Positions 8,283 to 17,220 of a stretch of 21,387 bases of DNA are shown in pieces. The DNA is from G020354785 sp965602045 (GTDB lineage Bacteria; Bacteroidota; Bacteroidia; Bacteroidales; UBA10428), in assembly GCA_965602045.1 (NCBI GenBank), contig CBFCXR010000027.1:1-21387 (forward strand). Direction: 5' to 3'. The position numbers and the translations under genes are program-made. The notes under the pieces are model-generated. The model saw only the letters and a program-made list of their open reading frames with translations. It had not been told where the DNA came from and ran no database searches. The first letter of the stretch is position 1; each line of letters opens with the position of its first letter.

Positions 8283-11200
8283 TTAAAATCTAATTTCGTT
8301 TTTTAATCTCTCTGATATATTTAAAAGTTTCTTAATTGATTCGTAATAAAGTGTTATATATAATAGAATAGTAAGTATCCATACGAAAACTATGTTGAAC
8401 CAAAATGTTTCAAAATATTTTCCCATAAAATGTTTTTTTGGTGAAAACAGATGAGAGCGAAAATCCAACTTTCCTTTCACTATAGGATCCTGAAAAATCG
8501 GATCTATGTGTTGAATTAATTCATGCCTGAATTCAAGTATTTTATTCGATTCATAGATTTTTTTTACTATATCTGCAACTGCTTCGTTATGGTAATTATC
8601 TCGTAACCGGTAATAAACATCCGGTTTTATTTCCAGGTTTTTGCTTATTATTTTTTCTTTTCTATTATCTGCCCGGGAAAATAAATTTTTGTAATATTTA
8701 TCCATTTCATTTAAATACAATTGTACTTTCCTGGATACTATACGGTTAAATAATTCAGGCTTAAGTTTATCAAGCGCATCGAATTTTACCTCCGGTACCT
8801 TATTTACTTCTTTCGCAATCTCATTGTATATGACTTTCAAAGCAGCTTTCGAATTAATTATTTCCCTTGTTTCATTAAATTCTTCATTAATTTCTTTTAG
8901 TCTTTTATTAAGTTCAGGAATCCAATAGACTTTTTTAAAATCGGCAGTACTTATATTTTTATCATATTCGTAAAATGTTTTATTGAACTTATTGTTTTTA
9001 AACTGGTGAACCATAAGGGCTTCATAAGTCCATTTGGTTACCATAATTTCCGCAATCCATGGAACCTTATCTATTTTACCAACCTTCTTGTTTAATTTAT
9101 CAAAACTAAACATTGCCCCGCTAAGAATCATCATAGGTATCATTAGAAGTGGAATAAGGATATATATTGTAACTGCAGAGTTAAACGAGGCTGATATATT
9201 TAAGCCAAGTATATTAGCAAATGCTGCTGTTGAAAACAGTGCAATCCAATATTCAAAATACATTTCCCTGATCCCTAATATTGTATTACCAATTATTACA
9301 AAGAGTAAAGCCTGAATAGCTGAGATAACAAATAGAATTAATATTTTGGATATAAGGTAGCTTGAGCGGCTGAGATTAAGAAATCCTTCACGCTTAAGCA
9401 TTTTTCTGTCTCTGAATATTTCTTCGGCACTAACCATAAATCCCAGGAATAATGCGACAATTAGTCCCATAAAGATAAAAATAGGGATATTCTCATTTAC
9501 ACGAAATATATATATATTGGATTCGGGATCTTCAATATACCTGATAATATATGAAAGAATAAAACCTAAAACAGGGGCTTCAATCATACTTATTGCGAGA
9601 TATTGAGTATTACTTATTTTTGAAAGAAAATCCCTTATAGCATAGATTCTGAATTGGTTTAGCCAGTTGGGAATTTTTAAATTACTTGGGGGAGAGTCTT
9701 TTACGGGTTTAGTTGCCCGCTGCTTTATATGATTTTTATAATGAGCATTCCATTTTTGTGGTGATACTTTTCGCGAATCGGTATAATTACCAAATTCATC
9801 AACAACTTTTGCTTCAATAATATTGAATAATAGTTCGGGATTAACATTACCACATGTTGGACATTCGCCAATTTCACTATTTATCTGGGCATCGAGGCGC
9901 TTAAAATACATTACCGCCTCAACAGGATTCCCATAGTAAATCATATACCCGCCTTCATCAAGGATAATCATCTTATCGAACATTTTATAAATCTCCGAAC
10001 TTGGTTGATGTATAACAACGATTATCAATTTACCTTTTAATGTCAATTCAAGCAAAAGGTCCATTACATTTTCCGAATCTCTGGAAGATAATCCTGATGT
10101 GGGTTCGTCAATAAAGAGAATTGACGGCTCCCTTATTAATTCAAGAGCAATATTTAATCTTTTTCTTTGTCCTCCGCTAATAATCTTTTTTAATGGAGAT
10201 CCGACCTTAAGATTTTTTTTGCTGTGTAATCCTAAACTTTGAAGAGTTTTATTTACTAATTCAACTATTTCAGCTTCCGGTTTATCTTTGAAACATAGTT
10301 TCGCATTGTAATATAAATTTTGAAAAACCGTAAGTTCTTCCAGAAGAAGATCATCCTGAGGTATTAATCCTATAACTCCTTTGAGCTTTTTATTTTCTTT
10401 ATGTAAGTTAATACCATTGATAATTACTTCACCATTTGTAGGAGATTCGATGCTTGACAGGACATTAAGCAAAGTTGTTTTCCCGGTCCCGCTTGCTCCC
10501 ATAATGCCAATTAACTTGCCATGCCCTTCTGAAAAATTTATATCCCTGATGCCAATATTCCCATTTGGAAATTTATACTCTAAATTTTTTGAAGAATATG
10601 ATATTTGGCTGGCAGATATATCGGCGAGGAAGTGTGCTGCGATATCACTATAATAAATTGGAGCTCCTTTGGGTAATTTTACGGTGCTTCCATTTGCAAA
10701 CAAATAGATTCTGTCATTTCTGATAGGTAATCCGTTAAGAAATAAATTTTCATTTCCAGTATATTTTAAAAAATAAAGATCAACGCTTAATATTCGCAGA
10801 ATAAATATACTGGTATCAAGTTCCTTGGTTATTATTTTCTTTGCATCTTTAAATCTTGAAGGGTCATCATTTATAATTAAAATATTTATATCATCTAATT
10901 CGTCCGGTTCGGTTTTAATTACAAATGATTCAATGCTAAAAAATTCATCTTTTGTTACTTTGAAAACTTCAGCGACAGTATTTATGATTGCCATACGCTG
11001 ATCGGTAAATTTTCGATCAGCATTAACAATTTCAAAAAGGCGCACAAGAACAACGACCTTTTGTTTCTGAGTAAGTGTTTTGTTAATTTTTTTGCATAGG
11101 CCAAGAATTCTGACGGAGTCTCGAACGGAAGTTAGTTTCTTTTTATTTTTTTCTTCATCTTCTTTAATATCGGTGTCTACTAATCCTGAATGTTCCTCAA

Positions 11201-11351
11201 AAAAACCAAAATATTCTTTAACTTCTTCATCACTAAGCTGCTGTTGTAAGAAATTTTTAACATATTCAACCTGAGTGGATTCAACCCCTTCATCTTGCTT
11301 AGCAATTATTGCAAACAATTGCATTAAAGCTCTTAGAATCTCTTCACTCAT
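8283..11351 (-). CDS. ABCG-type ABC transporter with TerB-like and FHA-like N-terminal extension
   Basis: A 1022-residue half transporter. Order: helical TerB-like domain (about 1-145); beta-rich FHA-like segment (about 155-240, with FLNGLPI and LFANGSTVKLPKG); ATPase with Walker A GASGTGKTT (285-293), Q-loop Q332, signature SGGQR (392-396), Walker B ILFIDEP (411-417, E416 catalytic) and H-loop H448; the ABCG-typical CP..GNVNPE motif (497-506); then about six membrane helices (near 585-605, 622-641, 665-690, 700-720, 727-750, 984-1004). ATPase-before-membrane order and the NPE motif place it in the ABCG/white-like group, which usually works as a dimer in export. The TM5-TM6 loop is about 230 residues (751-982), charged and helical, far longer than usual, and probably extracytoplasmic. 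The canonical phosphothreonine-binding Arg/Ser/His of FHA domains is not evident. The gene starts 45 bases after siaC. Confidence 0.9.
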   Translation of the reverse strand: MSEEILRALMQLFAIIAKQDEGVESTQVEYVKNFLQQQLSDEEVKEYFGFFEEHSGLVDTDIKEDEEKNKKKLTSVRDSVRILGLCKKINKTLTQKQKVVVLVRLFEIVNADRKFTDQRMAIINTVAEVFKVTKDEFFSIESFVIKTEPDELDDINILIINDDPSRFKDAKKIITKELDTSIFILRILSVDLYFLKYTGNENLFLNGLPIRNDRIYLFANGSTVKLPKGAPIYYSDIAAHFLADISASQISYSSKNLEYKFPNGNIGIRDINFSEGHGKLIGIMGASGTGKTTLLNVLSSIESPTNGEVIINGINLHKENKKLKGVIGLIPQDDLLLEELTVFQNLYYNAKLCFKDKPEAEIVELVNKTLQSLGLHSKKNLKVGSPLKKIISGGQRKRLNIALELIREPSILFIDEPTSGLSSRDSENVMDLLLELTLKGKLIIVVIHQPSSEIYKMFDKMIILDEGGYMIYYGNPVEAVMYFKRLDAQINSEIGECPTCGNVNPELLFNIIEAKVVDEFGNYTDSRKVSPQKWNAHYKNHIKQRATKPVKDSPPSNLKIPNWLNQFRIYAIRDFLSKISNTQYLAISMIEAPVLGFILSYIIRYIEDPESNIYIFRVNENIPIFIFMGLIVALFLGFMVSAEEIFRDRKMLKREGFLNLSRSSYLISKILILFVISAIQALLFVIIGNTILGIREMYFEYWIALFSTAAFANILGLNISASFNSAVTIYILIPLLMIPMMILSGAMFSFDKLNKKVGKIDKVPWIAEIMVTKWTYEALMVHQFKNNKFNKTFYEYDKNISTADFKKVYWIPELNKRLKEINEEFNETREIINSKAALKVIYNEIAKEVNKVPEVKFDALDKLKPELFNRIVSRKVQLYLNEMDKYYKNLFSRADNRKEKIISKNLEIKPDVYYRLRDNYHNEAVADIVKKIYESNKILEFRHELIQHIDPIFQDPIVKGKLDFRSHLFSPKKHFMGKYFETFWFNIVFVWILTILLYITLYYESIKKLLNISERLKNEIRF

Positions 11352-11396
11352 TAACTAAGCTGGTTTTAAAACTAAGTCAGAAAAATATTATAAACA

Positions 11397-11777
11397 TTAA
11401 GGTGAATAGCTTACTTGCTCAAATGGGACATCAACAATATCAGCATATTCCTCTCCGGCTTCTTCCATATCTTCATCATCTTCAGGATAATGCCAACGAA
11501 TTAAAACGTTGTTTCCGTTTTCATGCATTTCTTCCAGTTTCATTAAAATGTCGAGCAATAACTTTGATGACGCAGTATTAAAATAAGTTAATTTAAAATT
11601 GAAAACAGTCTTATCATTTGGATTTTCTGAATACTCATTTAACCAATTTAAGACTGGTTCATAAAATGCAGTAACATCTTCAGGTAATGAACGTCCGGAG
11701 ATCTCCAATATTTTATTGTCTGCGTCCAGGATTATTTTTGGAGTATCTTCTGTTCCTTGTATCTTTATTGTTTCCAT
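11397..11777 (-). CDS. siaC: SiaC-like (DUF1987) partner-switch phosphoprotein
   Basis: A 126-residue protein matching the SiaC/DUF1987 family over its length: an N-terminal IQGTEDTPKI segment, the LPEDVTAFYEPVLNWL helix, and FNFKLTYFNTASSK (60-73). Thr68 in the FNTAS loop coincides in number and context with the phosphoacceptor Thr68 described for Pseudomonas SiaC. SiaC is a small STAS-like switch: the SiaB kinase phosphorylates it, the SiaA PP2C phosphatase dephosphorylates it, and the unphosphorylated form binds the target. The C-terminal region is strongly acidic (EDDEDMEEAGEE, 99-110). It lies 12 bases after siaB. The usual target, the diguanylate cyclase SiaD, is absent here; the next gene is the ABC transporter. 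Confidence 0.85.
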   Translation of the reverse strand: METIKIQGTEDTPKIILDADNKILEISGRSLPEDVTAFYEPVLNWLNEYSENPNDKTVFNFKLTYFNTASSKLLLDILMKLEEMHENGNNVLIRWHYPEDDEDMEEAGEEYADIVDVPFEQVSYSP

Positions 11778-11789
11778 AGTTTATTTTGT

Positions 11790-12371
11790 TTAAATCTCTT
11801 CTCTTGCTATTGTTGAAGTTAGTAAAAAGAATGAAGTATCATCTGAAATTGGCAAAAAATGGTATTCCAATTCTTTACCCGTCTTTCTTTTAATATCAAT
11901 AAATCCAAGTCCTGCGCCACCTTTGGTTGATAATCTTCCTTCTTTCATTTGTTTTTTATATAATTGCTTGAGTTCATCTTTATTCATTCTGTTAATTGTT
12001 TCAAGCATTTCGGTTAGTTCTTCAATTCTGTCATTTTCAACAGCGTTGCCGGTAGTCACGCTATATTCATTTTCCCCTTTACTTACCAGAAAGATTCCTC
12101 TTCCTGAGAACAGGTAATCATCTGATGTAAAATCTTCAGCATGTTTACTAATATTCTGTAAACATTCTACCATAACATGAAATACCTTTCTTTGAACAGA
12201 TCCCGCTTCATCATCCTTAGCCATATTTGATTCTGTTAAAGATGTGAAAGCTTTGGTTATCTGGTGTGTAATTTCACCTTCATATACCAGAGTAATTTCG
12301 TGGGCTTTCATTGTTTTGTAAAATTCATACACAAACTCAAGAAAGCCTCTTATATCCTTTTTGTTATCCAT
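11790..12371 (-). CDS. siaB: SiaB-like protein kinase (GHKL fold)
   Basis: A 193-residue single-domain protein of the SiaB/DUF6272 type. ATP-binding features of the GHKL fold are visible: the N-box VMVECLQNISKHA (66-78, with E69 and N73) and the glycine-rich G-box STKGGAGLGFIDI (148-160). In characterised systems SiaB phosphorylates SiaC on a threonine, in the manner of anti-sigma-factor kinases. It sits between the phosphatase (27 bases upstream) and SiaC (12 bases downstream), the order expected of a partner-switching module. No membrane segment or sensor domain is present, so it should be cytosolic and constitutively active, with the sensory input entering through the phosphatase. Confidence 0.85.
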   Translation of the reverse strand: MDNKKDIRGFLEFVYEFYKTMKAHEITLVYEGEITHQITKAFTSLTESNMAKDDEAGSVQRKVFHVMVECLQNISKHAEDFTSDDYLFSGRGIFLVSKGENEYSVTTGNAVENDRIEELTEMLETINRMNKDELKQLYKKQMKEGRLSTKGGAGLGFIDIKRKTGKELEYHFLPISDDTSFFLLTSTIAREEI

Positions 12372-12398
12372 AATATATTATTAATTAATTTATTCAAT

Positions 12399-15017
12399 TT
12401 AAAATTCTATACCGATTAATAGGACATCGTCAATTTGTTTATTATTTCCTCTCCATTTTTCAAAATCTTCAGCAAAATAAGCATTATATTTTTCCATTGA
12501 CAAATCTTTGTTACTTAAAATTGCTTCACGGATTCTTTTTGGAGAATATTTTTTCATTTCAGGGCCTCCAAGTTGATCAGGCAGACCATCTGAGAAAAAG
12601 AAAATTTTATCTCCGTGTTTGTAGTTAATAATATGATTTGTAAAGTTTTTTTCCGCTTTTTTTCTGTGTGGGATACCTCCAATAGCTTTTCTATTTCCTT
12701 TATAATCGAGCAGCTTACCCTTTCTTAGGAGATAAAGCGATCTATGTGCACCTGCATATTGTACTTCATTTGTTGAAGGTTTTATTTGACAAAAAGCAAT
12801 GTCCATTCCATCTCTTGCTTCAGCATCTTCCCTATCTTGTTTAAGAGTTTTTCTAACGGCATAATGCAAAAGGTCACAAACTTCTGCAGCATTAATTTTT
12901 CTGTCGTGATCAACAATATTATTTAACAGAAAATATCCTACAAATGATAACAAAGCTCCGGGAACTCCATGTCCGGTACAGTCAATAGCAGCAATATAAA
13001 TAATATCATCTTTCTTAAAAAACCAGGGAAAATCTCCGCTGACAACATCTCTGGGTTTATAGTAAATAAATGACTTCGGAAGATACTGTCTGATTAATTT
13101 ATTATCCGGAAGAATAGATGATTGAATTCTTTCTGCGTAATTAATTGAATCTTGTATTTTTCTGTTTTTATCTTGTATTTCCAACTCTATTTGTTTGGCT
13201 TCTGTAATATCATGACCAACGAAAAGTATAGTTTCAAGTTCATTATCATTAAACTCAGGAATAGCATCAATACTCATTATCCTGTTGCATTTTTCGCCAT
13301 CAATAACAGCGGGAATAGTAATTTCAGTGTTGGTTTTAGTTGGAGAGGCTTTAATCTTCTCCATAGTCTCTTTAAAGTAATTGAACAGCACTTCCGAACA
13401 CGGGACTTCATTCAATGTTTTATTTATCAGGTTACCGGGCTTTGTGTCCAGAAAATTGCTTACTACAGGATTTGCATAGAAGTATTGGCCAACTGTGCTT
13501 AAACGAATAATCAAATCAAGTGAGTTTTCTGAGAGAGCCTGCATTTTACTTTTTAGTCTTTCTTCTCTCTCAGCCCGTTTTCTTTCAGTTATATCAGTTG
13601 AATTAAGGATAATACCATTTATGGCAGAATCATTTAACAGGTTACGGCCTGTGGATTCTATAAATATTTTGTGTCCATCCTTTTTCATATAAGTATATTG
13701 AATGGTCACAGGTGTTTCCGGTTCAGATAGTAGTTGCTTAAACATTTTGTTAATACTATTTTCACCTTTCCTTGTAAGTCTATCCATATCTTTACCGCCC
13801 ATCATATCTTCAGGAGTATATCCAAGAATTTTTGTTACTGACGGACTTTCATATGTCATTACCATATCCTGATTATATATGGATATTATCTCCGAAGCGT
13901 TTTCAAGTAGTGAATATAGTCTTTTCTGAGCATTTTCCACTTCAATTACCTTAGTCTCCAGCTGTTCATTTGACTTTTTTAATTCTTCCTGGGTAACCCT
14001 CATCTCTTCTGCATTCTGTCTTAATTGTTCTTCATTCTCCTGAAGTTCAATTGTCATCTGCTGAGATTCTTTTAATAATTGTTCTGTCTTCTGATTTATT
14101 TTAAGGTTTAATATTGTACGGGCAATTATTTCTCCAAGCTCTTTTAAAAATCTGATTGTTAACTCCGGGATTTCCGGTTCAATTGATGCAAATTCAATTA
14201 CTCCCTGTAATTTTTCATCTGAAATCAGGGGTACCAACAAAAGGCTTTGAGGTTTTTGATCTCCAAGAATACCGGAAGTAATTGTAACATAATCTTCAGG
14301 AATTTCTGTCCGATAGATGTAATCCATTTCATAGGCACATTGTCCTATTAATCCATGCCCGATTTTAAATTCCTGTTTAATAAACCTTTTTCGATTATAT
14401 CCATAAACAGCAAGGTTCGTCAATATTTTATTATCTTCATCGTAAAGATAAAAAGCTCCCTGAATGACTTTTATATAATTTATCAGTGAATGTACTACAT
14501 GATCGGATAATTCATTAATTTTATTATTTAATCTAAGAATATCAGAAACAATTTCTTTTCCTTCTGCAATCCAGCTTTGTTCGGATTCTTTTTTATAACT
14601 GGATAGCAAGTTATCACGCATTATTAATAACGAGTTCACCAGAACATCATTATTTGTCGATATATCCAGGTTAGTCTCATAATTACCTTTACCAATTTGC
14701 ATGGCGAATTCGGCCATCTTATCAAGTTTGGCATCCCTTTCTCTTATTTGTGCATCAAATAACTGCTTTTCTTTTTTTCTTTGGCGGATTACTATGTAAA
14801 CTGTAATTGCAATTATTACAGGTATCAGATCCATTATCCAGATTGCGGGATTTTTATGTATTTCTATAATTCCTGAAAATGAAATGATAGTTTTTTTTAT
14901 TATTATTTCTAATATCCAGGCAAGCATGGGGAAAATTAATCCGATAAGGAAACTGAGAATAATTATCCTTGATTTGATAATAGACTTATTTTTTATAGCT
15001 TGATTGTTATCTGCCAT
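12399..15017 (-). CDS. SiaA-like membrane sensor phosphatase (GAF-PAS-PAS-PP2C)
   Basis: 872 residues. Two membrane helices (about 18-40 and 60-78) flank a short loop. They are followed by a HAMP-like linker, a GAF domain (about 150-305), a Glu/Gln-rich coiled coil (306-366), two PAS domains (about 367-480 and 490-610, the first ending in STDITERK) and a SpoIIE/PP2C phosphatase. The phosphatase metal sites are visible: SGDF (660-663, D662), AIDCTGHG (677-684, D679), GMDIAF (737-742), FFSDG (807-811, D810) and DDVLLIGI (863-870). The linker NYAERIQSSILP (626-637) is typical of Bacteroidota PP2C sensors. It most likely dephosphorylates SiaC in response to a cytosolic or membrane signal. It starts nine bases after the small GAF gene and precedes siaB. 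Its GAF domain is paralogous to those of two neighbours. Confidence 0.9.
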   Translation of the reverse strand: MADNNQAIKNKSIIKSRIIILSFLIGLIFPMLAWILEIIIKKTIISFSGIIEIHKNPAIWIMDLIPVIIAITVYIVIRQRKKEKQLFDAQIRERDAKLDKMAEFAMQIGKGNYETNLDISTNNDVLVNSLLIMRDNLLSSYKKESEQSWIAEGKEIVSDILRLNNKINELSDHVVHSLINYIKVIQGAFYLYDEDNKILTNLAVYGYNRKRFIKQEFKIGHGLIGQCAYEMDYIYRTEIPEDYVTITSGILGDQKPQSLLLVPLISDEKLQGVIEFASIEPEIPELTIRFLKELGEIIARTILNLKINQKTEQLLKESQQMTIELQENEEQLRQNAEEMRVTQEELKKSNEQLETKVIEVENAQKRLYSLLENASEIISIYNQDMVMTYESPSVTKILGYTPEDMMGGKDMDRLTRKGENSINKMFKQLLSEPETPVTIQYTYMKKDGHKIFIESTGRNLLNDSAINGIILNSTDITERKRAEREERLKSKMQALSENSLDLIIRLSTVGQYFYANPVVSNFLDTKPGNLINKTLNEVPCSEVLFNYFKETMEKIKASPTKTNTEITIPAVIDGEKCNRIMSIDAIPEFNDNELETILFVGHDITEAKQIELEIQDKNRKIQDSINYAERIQSSILPDNKLIRQYLPKSFIYYKPRDVVSGDFPWFFKKDDIIYIAAIDCTGHGVPGALLSFVGYFLLNNIVDHDRKINAAEVCDLLHYAVRKTLKQDREDAEARDGMDIAFCQIKPSTNEVQYAGAHRSLYLLRKGKLLDYKGNRKAIGGIPHRKKAEKNFTNHIINYKHGDKIFFFSDGLPDQLGGPEMKKYSPKRIREAILSNKDLSMEKYNAYFAEDFEKWRGNNKQIDDVLLIGIEF

Positions 15018-15026
15018 GTTAACCTG

Positions 15027-15815
15027 TTAATTAACAAATTTATCTATTTTATCTCCTAATGTAATTGATAATTCTTTCAAAATTTTTTGTCCGGAGTCAT
15101 CAATTTTTTTAAATGTAGCAAGTTCTAATACTGCCACGGATATATTTTTACTAATAATTGGGACCAATATAATATTTTTGGGCAGGCTTTTACCCAGCCC
15201 GGACTCCGTAGCAAGATAATCATCAGGAATATCTTCAACAACAATAATATCCTTATCTTTAGCCGCCTGACCGGGTAAGGTATTCCCTAATTTAAAGCCT
15301 TTGGGTTTTTCTTCTCCGGTGTAGGCATATTCTCCGGCAACAGTAAACTGGTTTGACTTTTTTGCTTTAATATAAAATAATGCCTGAACGATTTCAAGTT
15401 CCGCTGATATATTAGTTATTAGTTTTTCAGTAAATGATTTAAGATTTTTCAAATTTTGAGTATTTTGAGTAATCTTTTTTACTATTTTATTTATATCTTT
15501 TTCATTTTCAGTTCTAGCCTCTTCTTTTATCTCTTGCTTCTTATATTCTGCTACTAATTTTGCTTTTTCTTTAGCGACAATTTTTTTAATATTTTGGTCG
15601 ATTTTAGCTGTGTCAGATAGTCGATAGCTAATAATAAATTTTATAATACAAATTATCAGAATACCAATTATATATAATAGTAACAGACCTTTGTTATTTA
15701 TTAATTCTCCCCTTAAGTATGCATTCCAGATATTGAGTGATAATAATAACAATATAATGATTAACAATATAAATAAAAATATCGTATAAAGCCTGTATTT
15801 TTTTGTGTTATACAT
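15027..15815 (-). CDS. Small membrane-anchored GAF-domain protein
   Basis: 262 residues: two membrane helices (about 11-29 and 43-63), a Lys/Glu-rich helical linker (65-130) and one GAF domain (about 120-258). There is no catalytic or output domain. The GAF motif IPDDYLATESGLG (196-208) matches the equivalent positions in the PP2C sensor and the HAMP-GAF-PAS sensor, so the three arose by duplication. It probably binds a ligand or oligomerises with the phosphatase encoded nine bases downstream. It follows cheB with a four-base gap, so co-translation is likely. The ligand is unknown. Confidence 0.8.
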   Translation of the reverse strand: MYNTKKYRLYTIFLFILLIIILLLLSLNIWNAYLRGELINNKGLLLLYIIGILIICIIKFIISYRLSDTAKIDQNIKKIVAKEKAKLVAEYKKQEIKEEARTENEKDINKIVKKITQNTQNLKNLKSFTEKLITNISAELEIVQALFYIKAKKSNQFTVAGEYAYTGEEKPKGFKLGNTLPGQAAKDKDIIVVEDIPDDYLATESGLGKSLPKNIILVPIISKNISVAVLELATFKKIDDSGQKILKELSITLGDKIDKFVN

Positions 15816-15819
15816 TTGA

Positions 15820-16380
15820 CTAATTAAGTTTTAATAAAAATCTGACAATCTCGGCAGTGTTATATACATAATCAGATTTAACAAGTTGCAAGGCTGATTG
15901 TGTCATAGTTTTAACTTCGCATTCTTCAGGATTTTGAATAATTGTTACTCCACCATTATCATGCAGCTTTTTTAATCCATAAGCACCATCTCTATTTGCT
16001 CCTGAAAGTATAATACCAATAATTTTATTTCTATATGCATTAGCCGCTGTAATAAATGCCAGATCAATTGAAGGTCTTGAGTGATTTACCGGATCCTCAG
16101 TAGATAAAGCTATTCTATTCGCAAATTCAACATACATATGATAATTAGCCGGAGCAAGATATGCCCTGCCAGGTAATAGCTTTTCTTTATCATACGGCTC
16201 TTCAACAGGTATATTTGATTTGAGAGATAAAGCTTCAACAAATCCTGATCTCACATGTTTCAATCTGTGCAGGCATAGCAATAAAGGAATAGGAAATGTT
16301 TCAGGTAGTGATTGTAATATTTTTATTACCACCTGGAAACTTCCTGCTGAACCTCCTATTATTATTGCATTATAATTCAT
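15820..16380 (-). CDS. cheB: CheB-type protein-glutamate methylesterase without receiver domain
   Basis: 186 residues, covering only the CheB catalytic domain (full CheB is about 350 with its receiver). The catalytic triad is readable: Ser11 in IGGSAGS, His38 in LCLHRL, and Asp131 in LSGANRDGAYGL. Substrate-loop features such as YLAPANYHMYV (74-84) and SRPSIDLAF (101-109) are present. It should hydrolyse glutamyl methyl esters placed by CheR. Without a receiver domain it cannot be controlled by CheA phosphorylation, so its activity may be constitutive or set by binding partners. The ATG overlaps the stop of the preceding cheR-like gene by four bases (ATGA), a sign of translational coupling. 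Confidence 0.92.
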   Translation of the reverse strand: MNYNAIIIGGSAGSFQVVIKILQSLPETFPIPLLLCLHRLKHVRSGFVEALSLKSNIPVEEPYDKEKLLPGRAYLAPANYHMYVEFANRIALSTEDPVNHSRPSIDLAFITAANAYRNKIIGIILSGANRDGAYGLKKLHDNGGVTIIQNPEECEVKTMTQSALQLVKSDYVYNTAEIVRFLLKLN

Positions 16381-17216
16381 TGCTGTTTTAAAGATAATTT
16401 TTTCTTAAATACACCTTCTGATTTATTTGCAGCTTCAAATGCGTTATCATTGTTTGGTAATTTAACTATTTCTCTGGTTCCGACTATTAACAGACCAGCT
16501 GCTGACAGTTTTTCATACATTGATTGTAAAGTCCTTTCCTGTAGTGATGGATTAACATAAATCAAGCTATTACGAAATAAAATTAATTTGACATTTGTTG
16601 GCGAATTATCAAAATTAATATTTTGTTTTTTAAATTCTACGTTCTTTATTAATGATGGATCTCTAAATGCATAATATCTATCTAACCTGTAATAATTAGA
16701 GAAATCTTTTGTACCCTGGAATCGCTTATAGTTTTCTAATGATAATTCAATCTTTTTTAAATCATATCTTCCCTTTTTTATATATTCTATGCTTTTGTTA
16801 CTATAGCTGGATGAAATAATTTGAACTTTATGTAAAATATCTATTTCTTTTAACAGAATTGCCAGTGAATATAATTCTCCGCCTGAAACGCTGTTAGCCA
16901 CCCAAATTCTAAATCTGCTTAGAGTTTTTTCAGAAGCTTTAGTAAAGAATTCGTCTCGTAACCATCTCCACAATGAAGGATCTCTAAACATTTCAGTAGA
17001 TGGCACTGAAATTTCATGTAAAAAAATATCAAAGAACTCAGGATTATTATTTACTTTTTTTATTAAGCTACCTACATTACTTAAGTTATTCTTTATAATG
17101 ATCTTTTCTAACTTATGTTTAAATGATGTAAGAGCAAAATCAGAAAAATCATAACCATACTTGCTTTTTACAGCTTTTATAAGTTCTCTAATATCAATAA
17201 TTCCTATTTCAGTCAT
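16377..17216 (-). CDS. CheR-like methyltransferase homologue with degraded SAM site
   Basis: 279 residues with the CheR layout: an N-terminal helical domain (about 1-70), EMFRDPSLW (75-83) with the conserved Arg78, then a Rossmann-like methyltransferase domain. The SAM-binding motif, normally AGCS(S/T)GxE, reads ANSVSGGEL here (107-115). The acidic residue normally in the ATD(L/I)N motif is replaced (SSSYSN, 135-140). The CRN(V)xIYF motif reads LFRNSLIYV. The canonical paralogue two genes upstream keeps all three. The frame is intact and the stop is coupled to cheB, so this looks like a maintained pseudo-enzyme rather than a decaying copy; weak activity cannot be excluded. It may be a regulatory or docking partner of CheB or of the methylated sensor. 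Confidence 0.82.
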   Translation of the reverse strand: MTEIGIIDIRELIKAVKSKYGYDFSDFALTSFKHKLEKIIIKNNLSNVGSLIKKVNNNPEFFDIFLHEISVPSTEMFRDPSLWRWLRDEFFTKASEKTLSRFRIWVANSVSGGELYSLAILLKEIDILHKVQIISSSYSNKSIEYIKKGRYDLKKIELSLENYKRFQGTKDFSNYYRLDRYYAFRDPSLIKNVEFKKQNINFDNSPTNVKLILFRNSLIYVNPSLQERTLQSMYEKLSAAGLLIVGTREIVKLPNNDNAFEAANKSEGVFKKKLSLKQQ

Positions 17217-17220
17217 AATA

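Noticed and set aside
8283..11351. Reading the transporter's C497/C500 (CPTC) as a zinc-binding site.
   Set aside because: Only one CxxC pair is present, and the position matches the common ABCG CP...NP(A/E) segment between ATPase and membrane domain.
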